Shown: piece after piece, positions 1-8,374 of the stretch
How the letters are laid out: each line of letters opens with the position of its first letter
Position numbering within the stretch: the stretch's first letter is position 1
Source of the DNA: Pectobacterium peruviense
GTDB lineage: Bacteria; Pseudomonadota; Gammaproteobacteria; Enterobacterales; Enterobacteriaceae
Length of the DNA stretch: 64,000 bases
Reading direction: 5' to 3'
Assembly (NCBI RefSeq): GCF_002847345.1
Contig: NZ_LXFV01000007.1
Coordinates: forward strand, 62,001 to 126,000
Made by a program: the position numbers and the translations under genes
Notes under the pieces: generated by a model
The model's database searches: none
What the model was told of the DNA's origin: nothing
Seen by the model: the letters and a program-made list of their open reading frames with translations, nothing else

Positions 1-70
1 CAAGTCGGGTTGTAACACCTGATACTGATTTATTATCAGTCCGGAGTTTTTTATCCTAAACAAAATACCG

Positions 71-100
71 AAAACCCCGCCTAAAGTCGCGGTGTTTTTT
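71..100 (+). terminator. Intrinsic terminator of a gene ending upstream of the window
   Basis: Positions 73-80 (aaccccgc) can pair with 89-96 (gcggtgtt) with one mismatch around an 8-nt loop, and a run of T follows. The T-run on the plus strand suggests termination of a plus-strand transcript entering from the left. A possible in-frame stop lies at 13-15, but too little of that gene is present to name it. Confidence 0.55.
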
Positions 101-196
101 CCATAAAACCCACTATTTTGTTTACTATGCTTAAAATAATAATATGAAGTGCGTGGATGGTGTTATCGGCAGAAGAGAGACAAGGAGAGAAATGGC

Positions 197-595
197 ATGG
201 CCAGCCTCTATATCAGACTATATCGCGATACCCTGACGGTCAGAAACGTGGACACGAAAAAAGAGGTGACTGAGCAATCAGAAGTGCCTTTTACAACCAC
301 ACGCTTACTGCTCGGGCAGATGATTCCTGCAATGAAGCTATTGGATCGACTCACACGTAAGGTGGCAGCCAAACGACTAATTGATCTGTTCTGCTCACAC
401 AACGTCATCATCCATCCCATGGAGATGAATGAAGGCGGCCATAGCCAAGTAGAGTTTGCCAGCTATATAGAACTAGCCAAAAGTATCAGCCCGCAAGGAA
501 AGCATATTTATGTGTGTAGCAAAAATGTGCCGCTTACCGACCAGGAAGTTATACAAATTTTTAGCGGCGACATGCCATCGATCGTCAGCCGCTAA
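197..595 (+). CDS. YjaA-family stress response protein
   Basis: A 132-residue soluble protein of unknown biochemical function. It resembles E. coli YjaA in two places: an N-terminal strand pattern (LYIRLYRDTLTVRNVDTKKE against YjaA LYIQIRRNQITVRDLESKRE, the latter from memory) and a central EMNEGGHSQVE motif matching EMNEGGLSQVE. I chose the ATG at 197 because AAGGAG lies 9 nt upstream (182-187). A GTG 48 nt further upstream (149) has no such site. No signal peptide or membrane segment is seen. It is convergent with the DUF554 gene, with only 13 nt between them. The YjaA family has been linked to stress responses; the role here is unproven. Confidence 0.6.
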   Translation: MASLYIRLYRDTLTVRNVDTKKEVTEQSEVPFTTTRLLLGQMIPAMKLLDRLTRKVAAKRLIDLFCSHNVIIHPMEMNEGGHSQVEFASYIELAKSISPQGKHIYVCSKNVPLTDQEVIQIFSGDMPSIVSR

Positions 596-608
596 TCAGA
601 CGGGCGCT

Positions 609-1325
609 TTAGGCGAAGAAGCGATGCCAGTACAGAGAGATAGGAATAACCAGAACTAAAGCAGGCAGGAAGTTAACTACCGCAAATGATTTGATCTGCG
701 CAATCCTCAGCCCTACCGCAATCATGATAATCCCGCCACAGGCAGAAAAATCGCCCATGGTGACCTCTGTCATAAAGGGCATAATCAATTTGGCGGAGAA
801 GAACAACAGCGTCTGGACAATCATCTGCGGTATCGCAATCGACATCACAGCAAGGCCAAGCGTGATAGAGAAAATCAGCGCGGTAAAAATATCCAAAGCA
901 GATTTAATAATCAGCAGTTGATAGTCACCGGTTAATCCTTCCGTCAACGCCCCCACTACACCTGTACCGCTGGCACAAAACAGAACGATTAAGGCGGTAA
1001 AATTCTGAGTATAAACATCCTGCGGTAAGCGATGCTCCTGTGCGGGCAGAACGCGGTTTAATCCTTTCTGAATCATCGTACCCGCACGCTGGACGCCGGA
1101 TTCCATGCGTAGCAGTTCGCCTAACGCAACACCAATCACGATAGCAAGTGCCACTGCGGGTAGTTGCTGGACTTTAACAACCAGCGTGATACCCATTGCA
1201 ATCGACACCATCGCAAACGCGGGAGGCAGACCATCCTGCAACCGCTGAGGGATAAAGCGACGTAAAGCAATGCCCAAACCACTACCAATCAAGATAGCGG
1301 CACCATTAATCAACGGACCAATCAT
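609..1325 (-). CDS. DUF554 family inner-membrane protein (YqgA-like)
   Basis: A 238-residue, very hydrophobic protein with about six or seven predicted membrane segments. The opening IGPLINGAAILIGSGLGIAL and the following LVVKVQQLP and GxxLGELLRME stretches are typical of the DUF554 family, which includes E. coli YqgA. Its function is unknown; transport has been suggested only from its topology. The gene is monocistronic. The sequence upstream of it (plus-strand positions above 1325) leads into the tRNA-Lys repeat array. In E. coli the tRNA cluster at this place is followed by nadA-pnuC instead, so this gene marks a change in the neighbourhood. Confidence 0.85.
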   Translation of the reverse strand: MIGPLINGAAILIGSGLGIALRRFIPQRLQDGLPPAFAMVSIAMGITLVVKVQQLPAVALAIVIGVALGELLRMESGVQRAGTMIQKGLNRVLPAQEHRLPQDVYTQNFTALIVLFCASGTGVVGALTEGLTGDYQLLIIKSALDIFTALIFSITLGLAVMSIAIPQMIVQTLLFFSAKLIMPFMTEVTMGDFSACGGIIMIAVGLRIAQIKSFAVVNFLPALVLVIPISLYWHRFFA

Positions 1326-1561
1326 ATATCTTCCTAAACAGGGCTATACGCACTTCCCTGTGGCAATGACTCCATCCCTGCTCGATAGGATTAGAAAACA
1401 GTTCCTGACGGGTTATATAGTCCATAGAGAGGGGTAAAGACCTAATATACTCCAAAGGCTTAACGAGCAGGAATGATAATGGGTTTTATCTCATCGGCAC
1501 GATACGTGCGATAGTCATCTTAAAGTGAATTTATTCGAGGAAGGAATTCTACGGCTGAAAT

Positions 1562-1633
1562 GATAGGTAGTGCAGGATGCATCCGGGGTCAACGCTGGCG
1601 CGTTGCTGTCTCGCTTCGCTCGGCTCAAACCTG
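1562..1633 (-). pseudogene. Strongly decayed tRNA-Lys copy (copy A)
   Basis: Only fragments of tRNA-Lys remain: the 3' strand gtgcaggat (1570-1578) and part of the T-arm (caaacct, 1626-1632). Between them lie 47 nt related to the hairpin chain in copy B. The anticodon and D-arm are lost. About 60 nt to its left (roughly 1500-1560) closely match the sequence left of copy B (1660-1718), so A and B are diverged tandem duplicates with a period near 161 bp. It is not expected to yield a tRNA. Confidence 0.6.
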
Positions 1634-1721
1634 AGCACAGATTTTCAACTACAGACACGACACGTGCAATATGTAATTTAAAATGAATTTATTCAACGAA
1701 GGAGCTTTACTGCTGAAGTGG

Positions 1722-1835
1722 TGGTGGGTCGTGCAGGATTACTCAGCCTTCGGCTTCGCCCCTTCGGGGTCAACGCTGACGCGTTGCTGTCTCGCTTCGC
1801 TCGGCTCGAACCTACGATCAATTGATTAAAAGTCA
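1722..1835 (-). pseudogene. Interrupted and truncated tRNA-Lys copy (copy B)
   Basis: Read on the minus strand, the anticodon loop with TTT, the variable region and the 3' acceptor strand with CCA are recognisable. The homology to the intact copies stops at 1835, so the 5' acceptor strand and D-arm are missing. The T-arm is split by a 66-nt insert at 1741-1806. The insert is a chain of short inverted repeats: agcc-ttc-ggct, cccc-ttc-gggg and caacgc-tgac-gcgttg. It cannot fold as a normal tRNA. Confidence 0.7.
1741..1806. repeat. 66-nt chain of mini-hairpins inserted in a tRNA T-arm
   Basis: This segment interrupts copy B exactly between ggatt and cgaacct, which are adjacent in the intact tRNA genes. 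It contains at least three back-to-back inverted repeats with 3-4 nt loops, followed by a cgcttcgctcgg stretch. A shortened, diverged version is at 1579-1625 in copy A. I take it for a small palindromic repeat rather than a gene. No open frame of note is present. Confidence 0.6.
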
Positions 1836-1902
1836 CGGTGTTCGTTATGCGAATAACAAGATAAGCGAAGATTACATAGTGTGGAATTTTATTGCTAGAA
1901 AG

Positions 1903-1978
1903 TGGTGGGTCGTGCAGGATTCGAACCTGCGACCAATTGATTAAAAGTCAACTGCTCTACCGACTGAGCTAACGACCC
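1903..1978 (-). tRNA. tRNA-Lys (anticodon TTT)
   Basis: On the minus strand the 76 nt begin GGGTCGTTAGCTCAG and end in an encoded CCA. The anticodon loop reads CTTTTAA, giving anticodon UUU for lysine codons. The T-arm GGTTCGAATCC and all four stems are intact. It is the second tRNA in an array transcribed away from cpoB, in the position where E. coli carries the lysT-valT-lysW cluster. Modification and processing are presumed normal. Confidence 0.98.
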
Positions 1979-2022
1979 GCAATGCGGAACTACTTGATAC
2001 TAAATGACACTACGTTTGAAAT

Positions 2023-2098
2023 TGGTGGGTCGTGCAGGATTCGAACCTGCGACCAATTGATTAAAAGTCAACTGCTCTACCGACTGAGCTAACGACCC
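2023..2098 (-). tRNA. tRNA-Lys (anticodon TTT)
   Basis: This gene is identical across its 76 nt to the copy at 1903-1978, including the encoded CCA. It is promoter-proximal in the array and lies 175 bp beyond the end of cpoB. E. coli has the same arrangement (cpoB/ybgF followed by lysine and valine tRNAs), but no valine tRNA is present here. Confidence 0.98.
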
Positions 2099-2273
2099 AA
2101 TTTCATGCTGCTTCAGCGCTTTGCTGTTTGCCTTGGCAACGGCGGCACATATTACTGATTTAAATTTTCAGCGCAACCTATTTTCTTAAAAAACTGTTTG
2201 ATTGCTTACTCTTAAGACGTTTAGGCACAAAAACCGCTCATGGTGCGCAATTTTTGTGCCAATTAATACGGTA

Positions 2274-3050
2274 TTACGATCCCGCTAAACGCTTTTGCGC
2301 CTGCTTTGCACTTTCCGTATTGGGGTACATTTTTACAACTTGCTGGTAAACGGCTTTGGCTTTATCAGCCTGACCTTTTTCCTGCATGATCACCCCAACC
2401 TTCAGCAAGGCTTCGGAACTTTTCGGTGACTTGGGATAATTTTTAACAACGTTGGCGAAATAGTACGCCGCATCGTCCTTTTTCCCTTTGTTGTAATTCA
2501 ACTGACCAAGCCAATAGTTAGCATTAGGTTGATAGGTTGAATCAGGGTACTTCTTGACGAATGCCTGAAACGCACTAATAGCCTGATCGTACTGTTTCTT
2601 CTCCAGCACGAGCGCGGCTGCGGCATTGTAATCGCTATTTGCATCACCCGTACTGGCCGGTGCGGCCGTGTTGGCTGCACCGGTATCAGTACCCACCGCA
2701 GCGGCAGGTGTGCTGCCTGTCGTCGGTGTAGAAGATGATTGCGAACTTAATCCATCAATCTGCTGATAGATCTGTTTTTGCCGTTCAACAACCTGATTCA
2801 ACTGATACTGACTTTCCTGAATCTGCCCACGGAGACTGTCAATGTCACGCTGATTATCAGAGAGCTGCTGTTGAAGTTGGGTTAAAAGCTGACTGTGAGC
2901 GTTAGAAATACGCTCCAATTGAGTGACACGGTCTTCGACCGAGCCTGAGCCGACATTACTGATTGGCGCTTGGGCAGTAGCGGCCCAAGGGACCGCTACG
3001 CCAACCAGTAACGACAGACCCAACAGGTGATGTCTGAAGTTACTGCTCAT
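2274..3050 (-). CDS. cpoB: Cell division coordinator CpoB (YbgF)
   Basis: A 258-residue periplasmic protein that links Tol-Pal driven outer-membrane constriction to septal peptidoglycan synthesis by PBP1B. It has an N-terminal signal peptide (hydrophobic core LSLLVGVAVPW, likely cleavage near ATAQA). A coiled-coil trimerisation segment follows (about residues 35-100, repeated Q/L heptads), then a Ser/Thr/Ala-rich linker, then a C-terminal TPR domain (about 130-258, with YxxAxxAFxxFVKKYP and YxLGQLNYNKGK repeats). It is the last gene of ybgC-tolQRAB-pal-cpoB and starts 9 nt after pal. Length and order match E. coli. Confidence 0.97.
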   Translation of the reverse strand: MSSNFRHHLLGLSLLVGVAVPWAATAQAPISNVGSGSVEDRVTQLERISNAHSQLLTQLQQQLSDNQRDIDSLRGQIQESQYQLNQVVERQKQIYQQIDGLSSQSSSTPTTGSTPAAAVGTDTGAANTAAPASTGDANSDYNAAAALVLEKKQYDQAISAFQAFVKKYPDSTYQPNANYWLGQLNYNKGKKDDAAYYFANVVKNYPKSPKSSEALLKVGVIMQEKGQADKAKAVYQQVVKMYPNTESAKQAQKRLAGS

Positions 3051-3059
3051 GCGATTCTC

Positions 3060-3569
3060 TTAATATACCAGAACGGCACGACGGTTTTTGGCATATGCCG
3101 CTTCGTCATGACCGAGAACAGCTGGTTTCTCTTTACCGTAAGAAACGATAGAGATCTGATCGGAAGAAACGCCTTTGCCCTGCAGGTACATTTGTACCGC
3201 GTTGGCACGACGTTCACCCAGAGCGATGTTGTATTCTGGCGTGCCGCGTTCGTCCGCGTGACCTTCGATAGTCACTTTGTAAGACGGGTTGCTACGCAGG
3301 AATGCAGCGTGTGCGTCCAGCATCTGAGCGAATTCAGAGCTCACATCATACTTGTCCAGACCGAAGTAAACGATGTTGTTGCGCTGTAATTCTTGCATCT
3401 GCAAACGAGCTTGCTCAGAAGAAGACGCGTTGCCGCCGTCCATCATGCCGTTGTTGCCAGCACCCATGGAAGATTGGTCATTGTCTGCGTTCTTGTTGGA
3501 GCTACAAGCGGCCACTGCCAGTACCGGCAGAGCCAACATCAGGCCTTTCAGCACTTTATTGAATTGCAT
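3060..3569 (-). CDS. pal: Peptidoglycan-associated lipoprotein Pal
   Basis: A 169-residue outer-membrane lipoprotein. The signal peptide ends in a lipobox VAAC with the lipidated cysteine at residue 22. A Ser/Asn/Gly-rich linker leads to an OmpA-like domain with the peptidoglycan-binding signature ([20 protein letters not shown]). Pal tethers the outer membrane to the wall and is gathered at the septum by TolQRA and TolB. It lies 40 nt downstream of tolB and just before cpoB. Confidence 0.98.
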   Translation of the reverse strand: MQFNKVLKGLMLALPVLAVAACSSNKNADNDQSSMGAGNNGMMDGGNASSSEQARLQMQELQRNNIVYFGLDKYDVSSEFAQMLDAHAAFLRSNPSYKVTIEGHADERGTPEYNIALGERRANAVQMYLQGKGVSSDQISIVSYGKEKPAVLGHDEAAYAKNRRAVLVY

Positions 3570-3609
3570 TTCTTATGTCCTTTGACGAGTTTATTGTACA
3601 TATCTGTAC

Positions 3610-4902
3610 TTATAGATACGGCGACCAGGCAGGGAATTTAACCTGTCCATCAGTAGCCGGAAGACGCGCTTTGAAACGTCCATCTGTCGAAACCAACTGT
3701 AGCACTGAACCCAGCCCTTGTTTGGAGCTGTAGATCACCATCGTGCCATTCGGTGCGATACTTGGCGTTTCGTCCAGGAACGTGTCCGTTAATACTTGTA
3801 CGGCACCCGTTACCAGATCCAGTTTGGAAATATGCTGAGCCCCACCATTAGAACTCACCGTTACCAAAAATTTCCCGTCGGCGCTCACATCTGAGTCTTG
3901 GTTCTGAGAACCTTCCCAGGTCACACGTTGTGCAGCACCGCCGTTAGCATTAATTTTGTAAACTTGAGGACGGCCAGCTTGGTCTGAAGTATAGGCCAAG
4001 GTCTGGCTGTCTGGAAACCAGGTTGGTTCCGTGTTATTGCTGCGGCCATCAGTCACCTGACTGATCTGACCCGATCCCAGATTCATCACATACAGATTCA
4101 GGCTACCACTCTTAGACAGAGCAAATGCCAGTTTGCTGCCATCAGGAGAGAAAGCAGGTGCGCCGTTGTGACGTGGGAAAGACGCAACTTGGCGGATCGC
4201 ACCATTTGCCAGCGTTTGGATAACCAGCGCTGAACGGCCACTTTCAAATGTTACATAGGCGAGTTTGCTGCCGTCTGCGGACCAAGCCGGGGACATCAGC
4301 GGCTGTGGTGAACGGTGAACAACAAACTGGTTGTAACCGTCATAGTCCGCAACGCGCAGTTCATAAGGGAACTGACCACCGTTGGTTTGTACGACGTAAG
4401 CGATACGAGTACGGAACGCACCTTTAATACCGCTCAGTTTTTCAAATACTTCATCACTGGCCGTGTGCGCAGCATAGCGCAACCACTGTTTGGTGACTTT
4501 GAACTGGTTCTGAGCCAATACGCTACCTGGGTTACCTGACGTATCAACGAGTTGGTAAGAAACCAGATAACTACCATCGGCACTCGGTTGAACCTGACCA
4601 ACCACAACAGCATCAATACCCAACGCAGTCCATGCAGCAGGCGTCACTTCAGATGCTGTTGCAGGTTGTTGAGGCATACGGTTTGCGTCGATCGGGTTGA
4701 ATTTACCGCTGTTACGCAAATCAGCACCCACGATGCCGCCTACGTCTTCAGGCGCAGCGCCCGGCCCGGCCCATTTAAACGGAACCACACCAATAGGGCG
4801 TGCAGAGTCTACCCCTTGGGTAATCTCTATACGTACTTCCGCGTGCAGCACCGCTGCCCACAGCATTAAAAAGCCTACCGCAACTTTCAGTACTTGCTTC
4901 AT
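3610..4902 (-). CDS. tolB: Tol-Pal system periplasmic protein TolB
   Basis: 430 residues with a signal peptide (hydrophobic [15 protein letters not shown], cleavage near LHA-EV). An N-terminal alpha/beta domain carries the TolA-interacting TolB box, and a six-bladed beta-propeller follows (repeated [28 protein letters not shown] blades). TolB binds Pal in the periplasm and is displaced by energised TolA. The upstream gap to tolA is 138 nt, the longest in this operon, so a minor internal promoter is possible. Length matches E. coli TolB. Confidence 0.98.
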   Translation of the reverse strand: MKQVLKVAVGFLMLWAAVLHAEVRIEITQGVDSARPIGVVPFKWAGPGAAPEDVGGIVGADLRNSGKFNPIDANRMPQQPATASEVTPAAWTALGIDAVVVGQVQPSADGSYLVSYQLVDTSGNPGSVLAQNQFKVTKQWLRYAAHTASDEVFEKLSGIKGAFRTRIAYVVQTNGGQFPYELRVADYDGYNQFVVHRSPQPLMSPAWSADGSKLAYVTFESGRSALVIQTLANGAIRQVASFPRHNGAPAFSPDGSKLAFALSKSGSLNLYVMNLGSGQISQVTDGRSNNTEPTWFPDSQTLAYTSDQAGRPQVYKINANGGAAQRVTWEGSQNQDSDVSADGKFLVTVSSNGGAQHISKLDLVTGAVQVLTDTFLDETPSIAPNGTMVIYSSKQGLGSVLQLVSTDGRFKARLPATDGQVKFPAWSPYL

Positions 4903-5040
4903 CTCATCTCCCTTATCCAGACGCGAAGTCTACGATAAATTAGCAGAATTTTAACAAAAACAAACCAATGTCAACAAAACAACATAACCTGGTTCATTTA
5001 CCATCGTAATAATCTTAAATCTATTGGGTAAACAGCCCGG

Positions 5041-6228
5041 TTACTGCGGTTTAAAGTCTATTGGCGCATTTTTGAAAGCCTCATAAACATCCGTACTTGG
5101 CGGCTTCGGTATTTTGGCCTGTTTGGCAGCCGCAATAGCTGCCTGGCATAACGCCGGATCGCCACCTTCAGCCGTGACATCAATCAGCAGACCATCTGGC
5201 GCCAGCTTAATCCGTAATGTACAGGTACGCCCTTTGTAGAGCTGCCAGTCATAAAACTTGCTCTGAATGGCTGAGCGAACCTGACCACCATAACTATCAA
5301 GCGCTGCACCTGATGCACCGCTCTTCTTATTGTTACCTGTACCCGCAGGTGCACCACCGCCGGATTTCGGCGCATTTTTCGATGACGCCAAACCGCCCAG
5401 CAAATCATCGACGGCGTTTTCCTGCTTAGCGGCCTCTGCTGCCGCTTTCTTTTTATCATCAGCGGCTTTCTTAGCCGCTGCGGCTGCTTCAGCTTTCTTC
5501 GTGGCTTCAGCGTCAGATTTCTGTTTAGCTGCCTCAGCAGCTGCTTTTTGCTTAGCCTGCTCGGCCTCTTTTGCTGCCTCTGCGGCAGCCTTTGCAGCTT
5601 CTGCTTTGGCGGTTTCTGCTGCCTTCTGCTTGGCGGCTTCAGCGGCTTTTTCTTTAGCCTCTTCTTCCGCCTGCTTCTTAGCCGCAGCGGCCGAAGCAGC
5701 TTGTTTCTTCGCTTCGTCTTCTGCTTTCTTTCTAGCGTCTGCTGCCGCTTTTGCCTGCTGTTCAGCTTCAGCCTTCGCTTTTGCTGCAGCCGCTTCGGCT
5801 TGCTTCTGCTGTTCTTTTGCCTGCTGAGCAGCAGCTTCAGATTGCTTACGCTGTTCAGCCTGTTCCTGAGCCTGCTTTTTCGCCTCTTCCTGCGCTTGCA
5901 GACGCTCTTTTTCCAGCTCTTTTAGCCGCTGCTGTTCAGCGGCCTGCTTCTGCTGAAGCTCTTCGGCCTGCCGTTCAGCCTGCTTTTGACGCTGCTGTTC
6001 AGAACGTTTCGCATCAGTCTGCTGCTGCTGCTGGCGGTTATACTGTTCCACCACTGCGCTCGGATCGACCATCACTGCATCAATTGACGAGCCTCCGCCG
6101 CCCCCGCTGGCATCCATCGTTTGCGTCGACGAACTCCAGAGCAGCAAAGCAATCAGTATGATGTGCAAAACAGCCGAGATAATAACGGCGCGTTTCAGCT
6201 TATCGTTTTGTTCGTTTGCCTTTAACAC
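5041..6228 (-). CDS. tolA: Cell envelope integrity protein TolA
   Basis: 395 residues in the three-domain TolA layout. Domain I has one membrane helix near residues 14-34 containing the SHLS-equivalent motif (ISAVLHIIL). A flexible GGGGGSS hinge follows. Domain II is a long Ala/Lys/Glu/Gln-rich helix (about 60-275). Domain III is globular, with two conserved cysteines (RTCTLRIKLAPDG and DPALCQAA) and ends at DFKPQ. TolA couples TolQR proton flow to TolB-Pal and is also the import route for some colicins and filamentous phages. The low-complexity domain produces several long artefactual frames on the other strand. Confidence 0.97.
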   Translation of the reverse strand: MLKANEQNDKLKRAVIISAVLHIILIALLLWSSSTQTMDASGGGGGSSIDAVMVDPSAVVEQYNRQQQQQTDAKRSEQQRQKQAERQAEELQQKQAAEQQRLKELEKERLQAQEEAKKQAQEQAEQRKQSEAAAQQAKEQQKQAEAAAAKAKAEAEQQAKAAADARKKAEDEAKKQAASAAAAKKQAEEEAKEKAAEAAKQKAAETAKAEAAKAAAEAAKEAEQAKQKAAAEAAKQKSDAEATKKAEAAAAAKKAADDKKKAAAEAAKQENAVDDLLGGLASSKNAPKSGGGAPAGTGNNKKSGASGAALDSYGGQVRSAIQSKFYDWQLYKGRTCTLRIKLAPDGLLIDVTAEGGDPALCQAAIAAAKQAKIPKPPSTDVYEAFKNAPIDFKPQ

Positions 6229-6292
6229 AAGCGATTCCCAAAAACAGTGTTGCCAGAAATAGGCTTAACGATCATTACCGTGATGTGCTCAT

Positions 6293-6718
6293 TTAAATCG
6301 GTTGTGTCATCAAACCAACGGATTTTACGCCAGCCTGATGCAACAAATTCAACGCTTTAATGATCTCATCATAAGGAACATCCTTAGCGCCACCAATCAA
6401 AAAGACCGTCTTGGGGTTGGTTGCCAGCCGTGATTGCGCTTCGGCAACCACCTGCTCTGCCGGAAGCTGTTCCATACGGTTTTGCTCAACAACCAAGCTA
6501 TATTGTCCTACGCCTGAAACCTCTACGATCACGGGCGGATTGTCGTTGCTGGAGACCGTTTTTGAGTCGGTCGCATCCGGCAGATCTACCTCAACGCTCT
6601 GCGTAATAATCGGCGCTGTCGCCATAAAAATCAGCAACAGTACCAACAGCACGTCCAGCAGCGGAACAATGTTGATCTCGGATTTCAGCTCACGACGGCC
6701 TCTGCGTACTCGTGCCAT
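6293..6718 (-). CDS. tolR: Proton channel component TolR
   Basis: 141 residues, ExbD/TolR family. A single membrane helix (about 18-38, IVPLLDVLLVLLLIFMATAP) contains the essential proton-carrying aspartate (LLDVLLV). The rest is periplasmic, ending in the amphipathic segment before GLMTQPI. It works with TolQ as the motor that energises TolA. It begins 12 nt after tolQ and is followed by tolA after 64 nt. Confidence 0.98.
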   Translation of the reverse strand: MARVRRGRRELKSEINIVPLLDVLLVLLLIFMATAPIITQSVEVDLPDATDSKTVSSNDNPPVIVEVSGVGQYSLVVEQNRMEQLPAEQVVAEAQSRLATNPKTVFLIGGAKDVPYDEIIKALNLLHQAGVKSVGLMTQPI

Positions 6719-6730
6719 GATCCCCCCTGA

Positions 6731-7417
6731 TTACTTGCTGTTGTCGATGGAGAATGCCTGACGGTGCAGTATCGCGATGAACTCTTCCGTAAAGTTGTCG
6801 TAGTTCTGCTCCAGTTTGCCTACCCGCTGGCTCAGGCGGTTATACGCCATGACCGCAGGGATAGCCGCAAACAAACCGATTGCTGTAGCAATCAAGGCCT
6901 CGGCGATACCAGGCGCAACCATTTGTAAGGTTGCCTGCTTCACTGCGCCCAGCGCGATGAAAGCGTGCATAATCCCCCAAACGGTACCGAACAGGCCGAT
7001 ATACGGACTGATAGAACCCACGGTGCCCAAGAAAGGAATGTGTGTCTCCAGCGTTTCCAATTCACGATTCATTGAAATACGCATCGCACGGGATGCACCT
7101 TCTACCACCGCTTCCGGCACATGGCTATTAACACGATGCAACCGCGCAAATTCTTTGAAACCTGAATGGAAGATTTGTTCAGTGCCCGTCAGGCTATCGC
7201 GACGAGTCTGGCTTTCCTGATAGAGACGCGACAGTTCGATGCCCGACCAAAATTTGTCCTCGAACGCCTCGGCGTCACGCGTTGCCGCATTTAAAATTCG
7301 GGTACGCTGAATGATGATCGCCCAGGAAGCGATAGAAAAACAGATTAAAATCAGCATGATTAGTTTAACCAGAAGGCTTGCCTTCAGGAACAAATCAAAA
7401 ACGTTCATGTCAGTCAC
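6731..7417 (-). CDS. tolQ: Proton channel component TolQ
   Basis: 228 residues, ExbB/MotA/TolQ family. Three membrane helices are visible: near 13-35, 138-160 and 170-190. The [13 protein letters not shown] and [17 protein letters not shown] segments are the family hallmarks. TolQ forms the ring around TolR that conducts protons. The start codon overlaps the stop of ybgC by 4 nt (ATGA), indicating translational coupling. Confidence 0.98.
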   Translation of the reverse strand: MTDMNVFDLFLKASLLVKLIMLILICFSIASWAIIIQRTRILNAATRDAEAFEDKFWSGIELSRLYQESQTRRDSLTGTEQIFHSGFKEFARLHRVNSHVPEAVVEGASRAMRISMNRELETLETHIPFLGTVGSISPYIGLFGTVWGIMHAFIALGAVKQATLQMVAPGIAEALIATAIGLFAAIPAVMAYNRLSQRVGKLEQNYDNFTEEFIAILHRQAFSIDNSK

Positions 7418-7818
7418 TGCTTGAACTCCGCGACAATAGACTTAGGAAGCGCAATTGGCTTCATTTGATGTGGATCGATGCATGCGATCAAAACTTCAGC
7501 ATGGCTTAGCAGGGTGCCATGAGCATTGAGAATACGCTGTGCGAAAGTCAGAGAAGCACCACGCAGCGAGATAACCTCGCTCTGTACTTCCAGCATGTCG
7601 TCGAGGCGCGCAGGAGCAAGATACTCCACCGTCATCCGACGAACAGCAAACGCGACATGTTCACTTAGCAAGGCTTGTTGGTGAAAGTTGCGCTCACGCA
7701 ACGCCTCAGTCCTTGCCCTTTCATAAAAGGCAACATAGCGTGCATGGTAGACAACACCACCTGCATCAGTGTCTTCAAAGTAGACTCGAACTGGCCAGCG
7801 AAACAACGAATTACTCAC
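7414..7818 (-). CDS. ybgC: Acyl-CoA thioesterase YbgC (tol-pal operon)
   Basis: A 134-residue hotdog-fold thioesterase. The catalytic region [22 protein letters not shown] contains the Asp-His pair of the 4-hydroxybenzoyl-CoA thioesterase family. E. coli YbgC hydrolyses acyl-CoAs and interacts with lipid metabolism enzymes at the membrane. I prefer the GTG at 7818: it gives the same length as E. coli YbgC, and a GGGA ribosome-binding site lies a few bases upstream. An ATG 42 nt further upstream (7860) would add 14 unconserved residues. It is the first gene of the tol operon and overlaps tolQ by 4 nt. Confidence 0.93.
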   Translation of the reverse strand: MSNSLFRWPVRVYFEDTDAGGVVYHARYVAFYERARTEALRERNFHQQALLSEHVAFAVRRMTVEYLAPARLDDMLEVQSEVISLRGASLTFAQRILNAHGTLLSHAEVLIACIDPHQMKPIALPKSIVAEFKQ

Positions 7819-7951
7819 TCTACATCCCAGTAATGCATTAAACCTCGCTACTATACGCAAGAGAAATGAGGTTTGGAATGGATTGTGACAACGGAGAGAA
7901 AATAATTATGGGCTGCAAGCAACCCATAACTAAATGGAATAGGAGGCTATT

Positions 7952-8245
7952 TTAGCCGAAGAAATAGTACAATCCTGCGCACAGGATCACAAAGGCGGGA
8001 AGTGGTGCGAAAAACGCGCGCCAAAGCAGACGGTGTGGACGGAAACCAACGCCATGAACAACGCCGGCGCAAACGGCCCAAATCAACAGCAGCCCCTGCC
8101 AAACAGCAAGTTCACTGGTACGCGCCGCAAAGCGCGTTGGATCCCAGAACACACAGCCAGCCAACAGCAACGCCATGATGAGGGAAAGAGCCCTTATCGG
8201 GCTCTTATCCATCAGGCGATAGAGTTTATCGACCAGATCACTCAT
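7952..8245 (-). CDS. ybgE: Cyd operon membrane protein YbgE
   Basis: A 97-residue membrane protein with about three hydrophobic segments (residues 17-35, 47-65, 75-96). It is typical of YbgE proteins that follow cydABX in enterobacteria. Its function is not established; a role with cytochrome bd is inferred from position. Its ATG overlaps the cydX stop (ATGA-type overlap), so translation is probably coupled. A gap of about 130 nt separates it from ybgC. Confidence 0.93.
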   Translation of the reverse strand: MSDLVDKLYRLMDKSPIRALSLIMALLLAGCVFWDPTRFAARTSELAVWQGLLLIWAVCAGVVHGVGFRPHRLLWRAFFAPLPAFVILCAGLYYFFG

Positions 8246-8358
8246 TGCTTATCTTCTTCAGCCGCTTTGCTTGCCTCACTCTGCTCAATAGCCAGGGCCG
8301 TGATGATCCCCAGTGAGCAAGCAAGAAGCGTTCCGAGTATCCAGGCAAAATACCACAT
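8242..8358 (-). CDS. cydX: Cytochrome bd-I oxidase small subunit CydX
   Basis: A 38-codon gene. The product begins MWYFAWILGTLLACSLGI, nearly identical to the start of E. coli CydX. It has one membrane helix (about 4-26) and a charged tail (EQSEASKAAEEDKQ). CydX stabilises the haem d/b595 site of CydAB. It begins 16 nt after cydB and overlaps ybgE. Confidence 0.97.
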   Translation of the reverse strand: MWYFAWILGTLLACSLGIITALAIEQSEASKAAEEDKQ

Positions 8359-8374
8359 AAATTAAGCTCCTTAC

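Noticed and set aside
1500-2100. Possible CRISPR-like array of repeated units
   Set aside because: The repeats are tRNA-Lys genes and their decayed copies with unequal spacing and no unique-spacer pattern.
5330-5925. Two long overlapping plus-strand frames rich in Ala/Ser/Phe/Leu opposite tolA
   Set aside because: They are mirror images of the low-complexity Ala/Lys/Glu codons of TolA domain II; no ribosome-binding site and no family resemblance.
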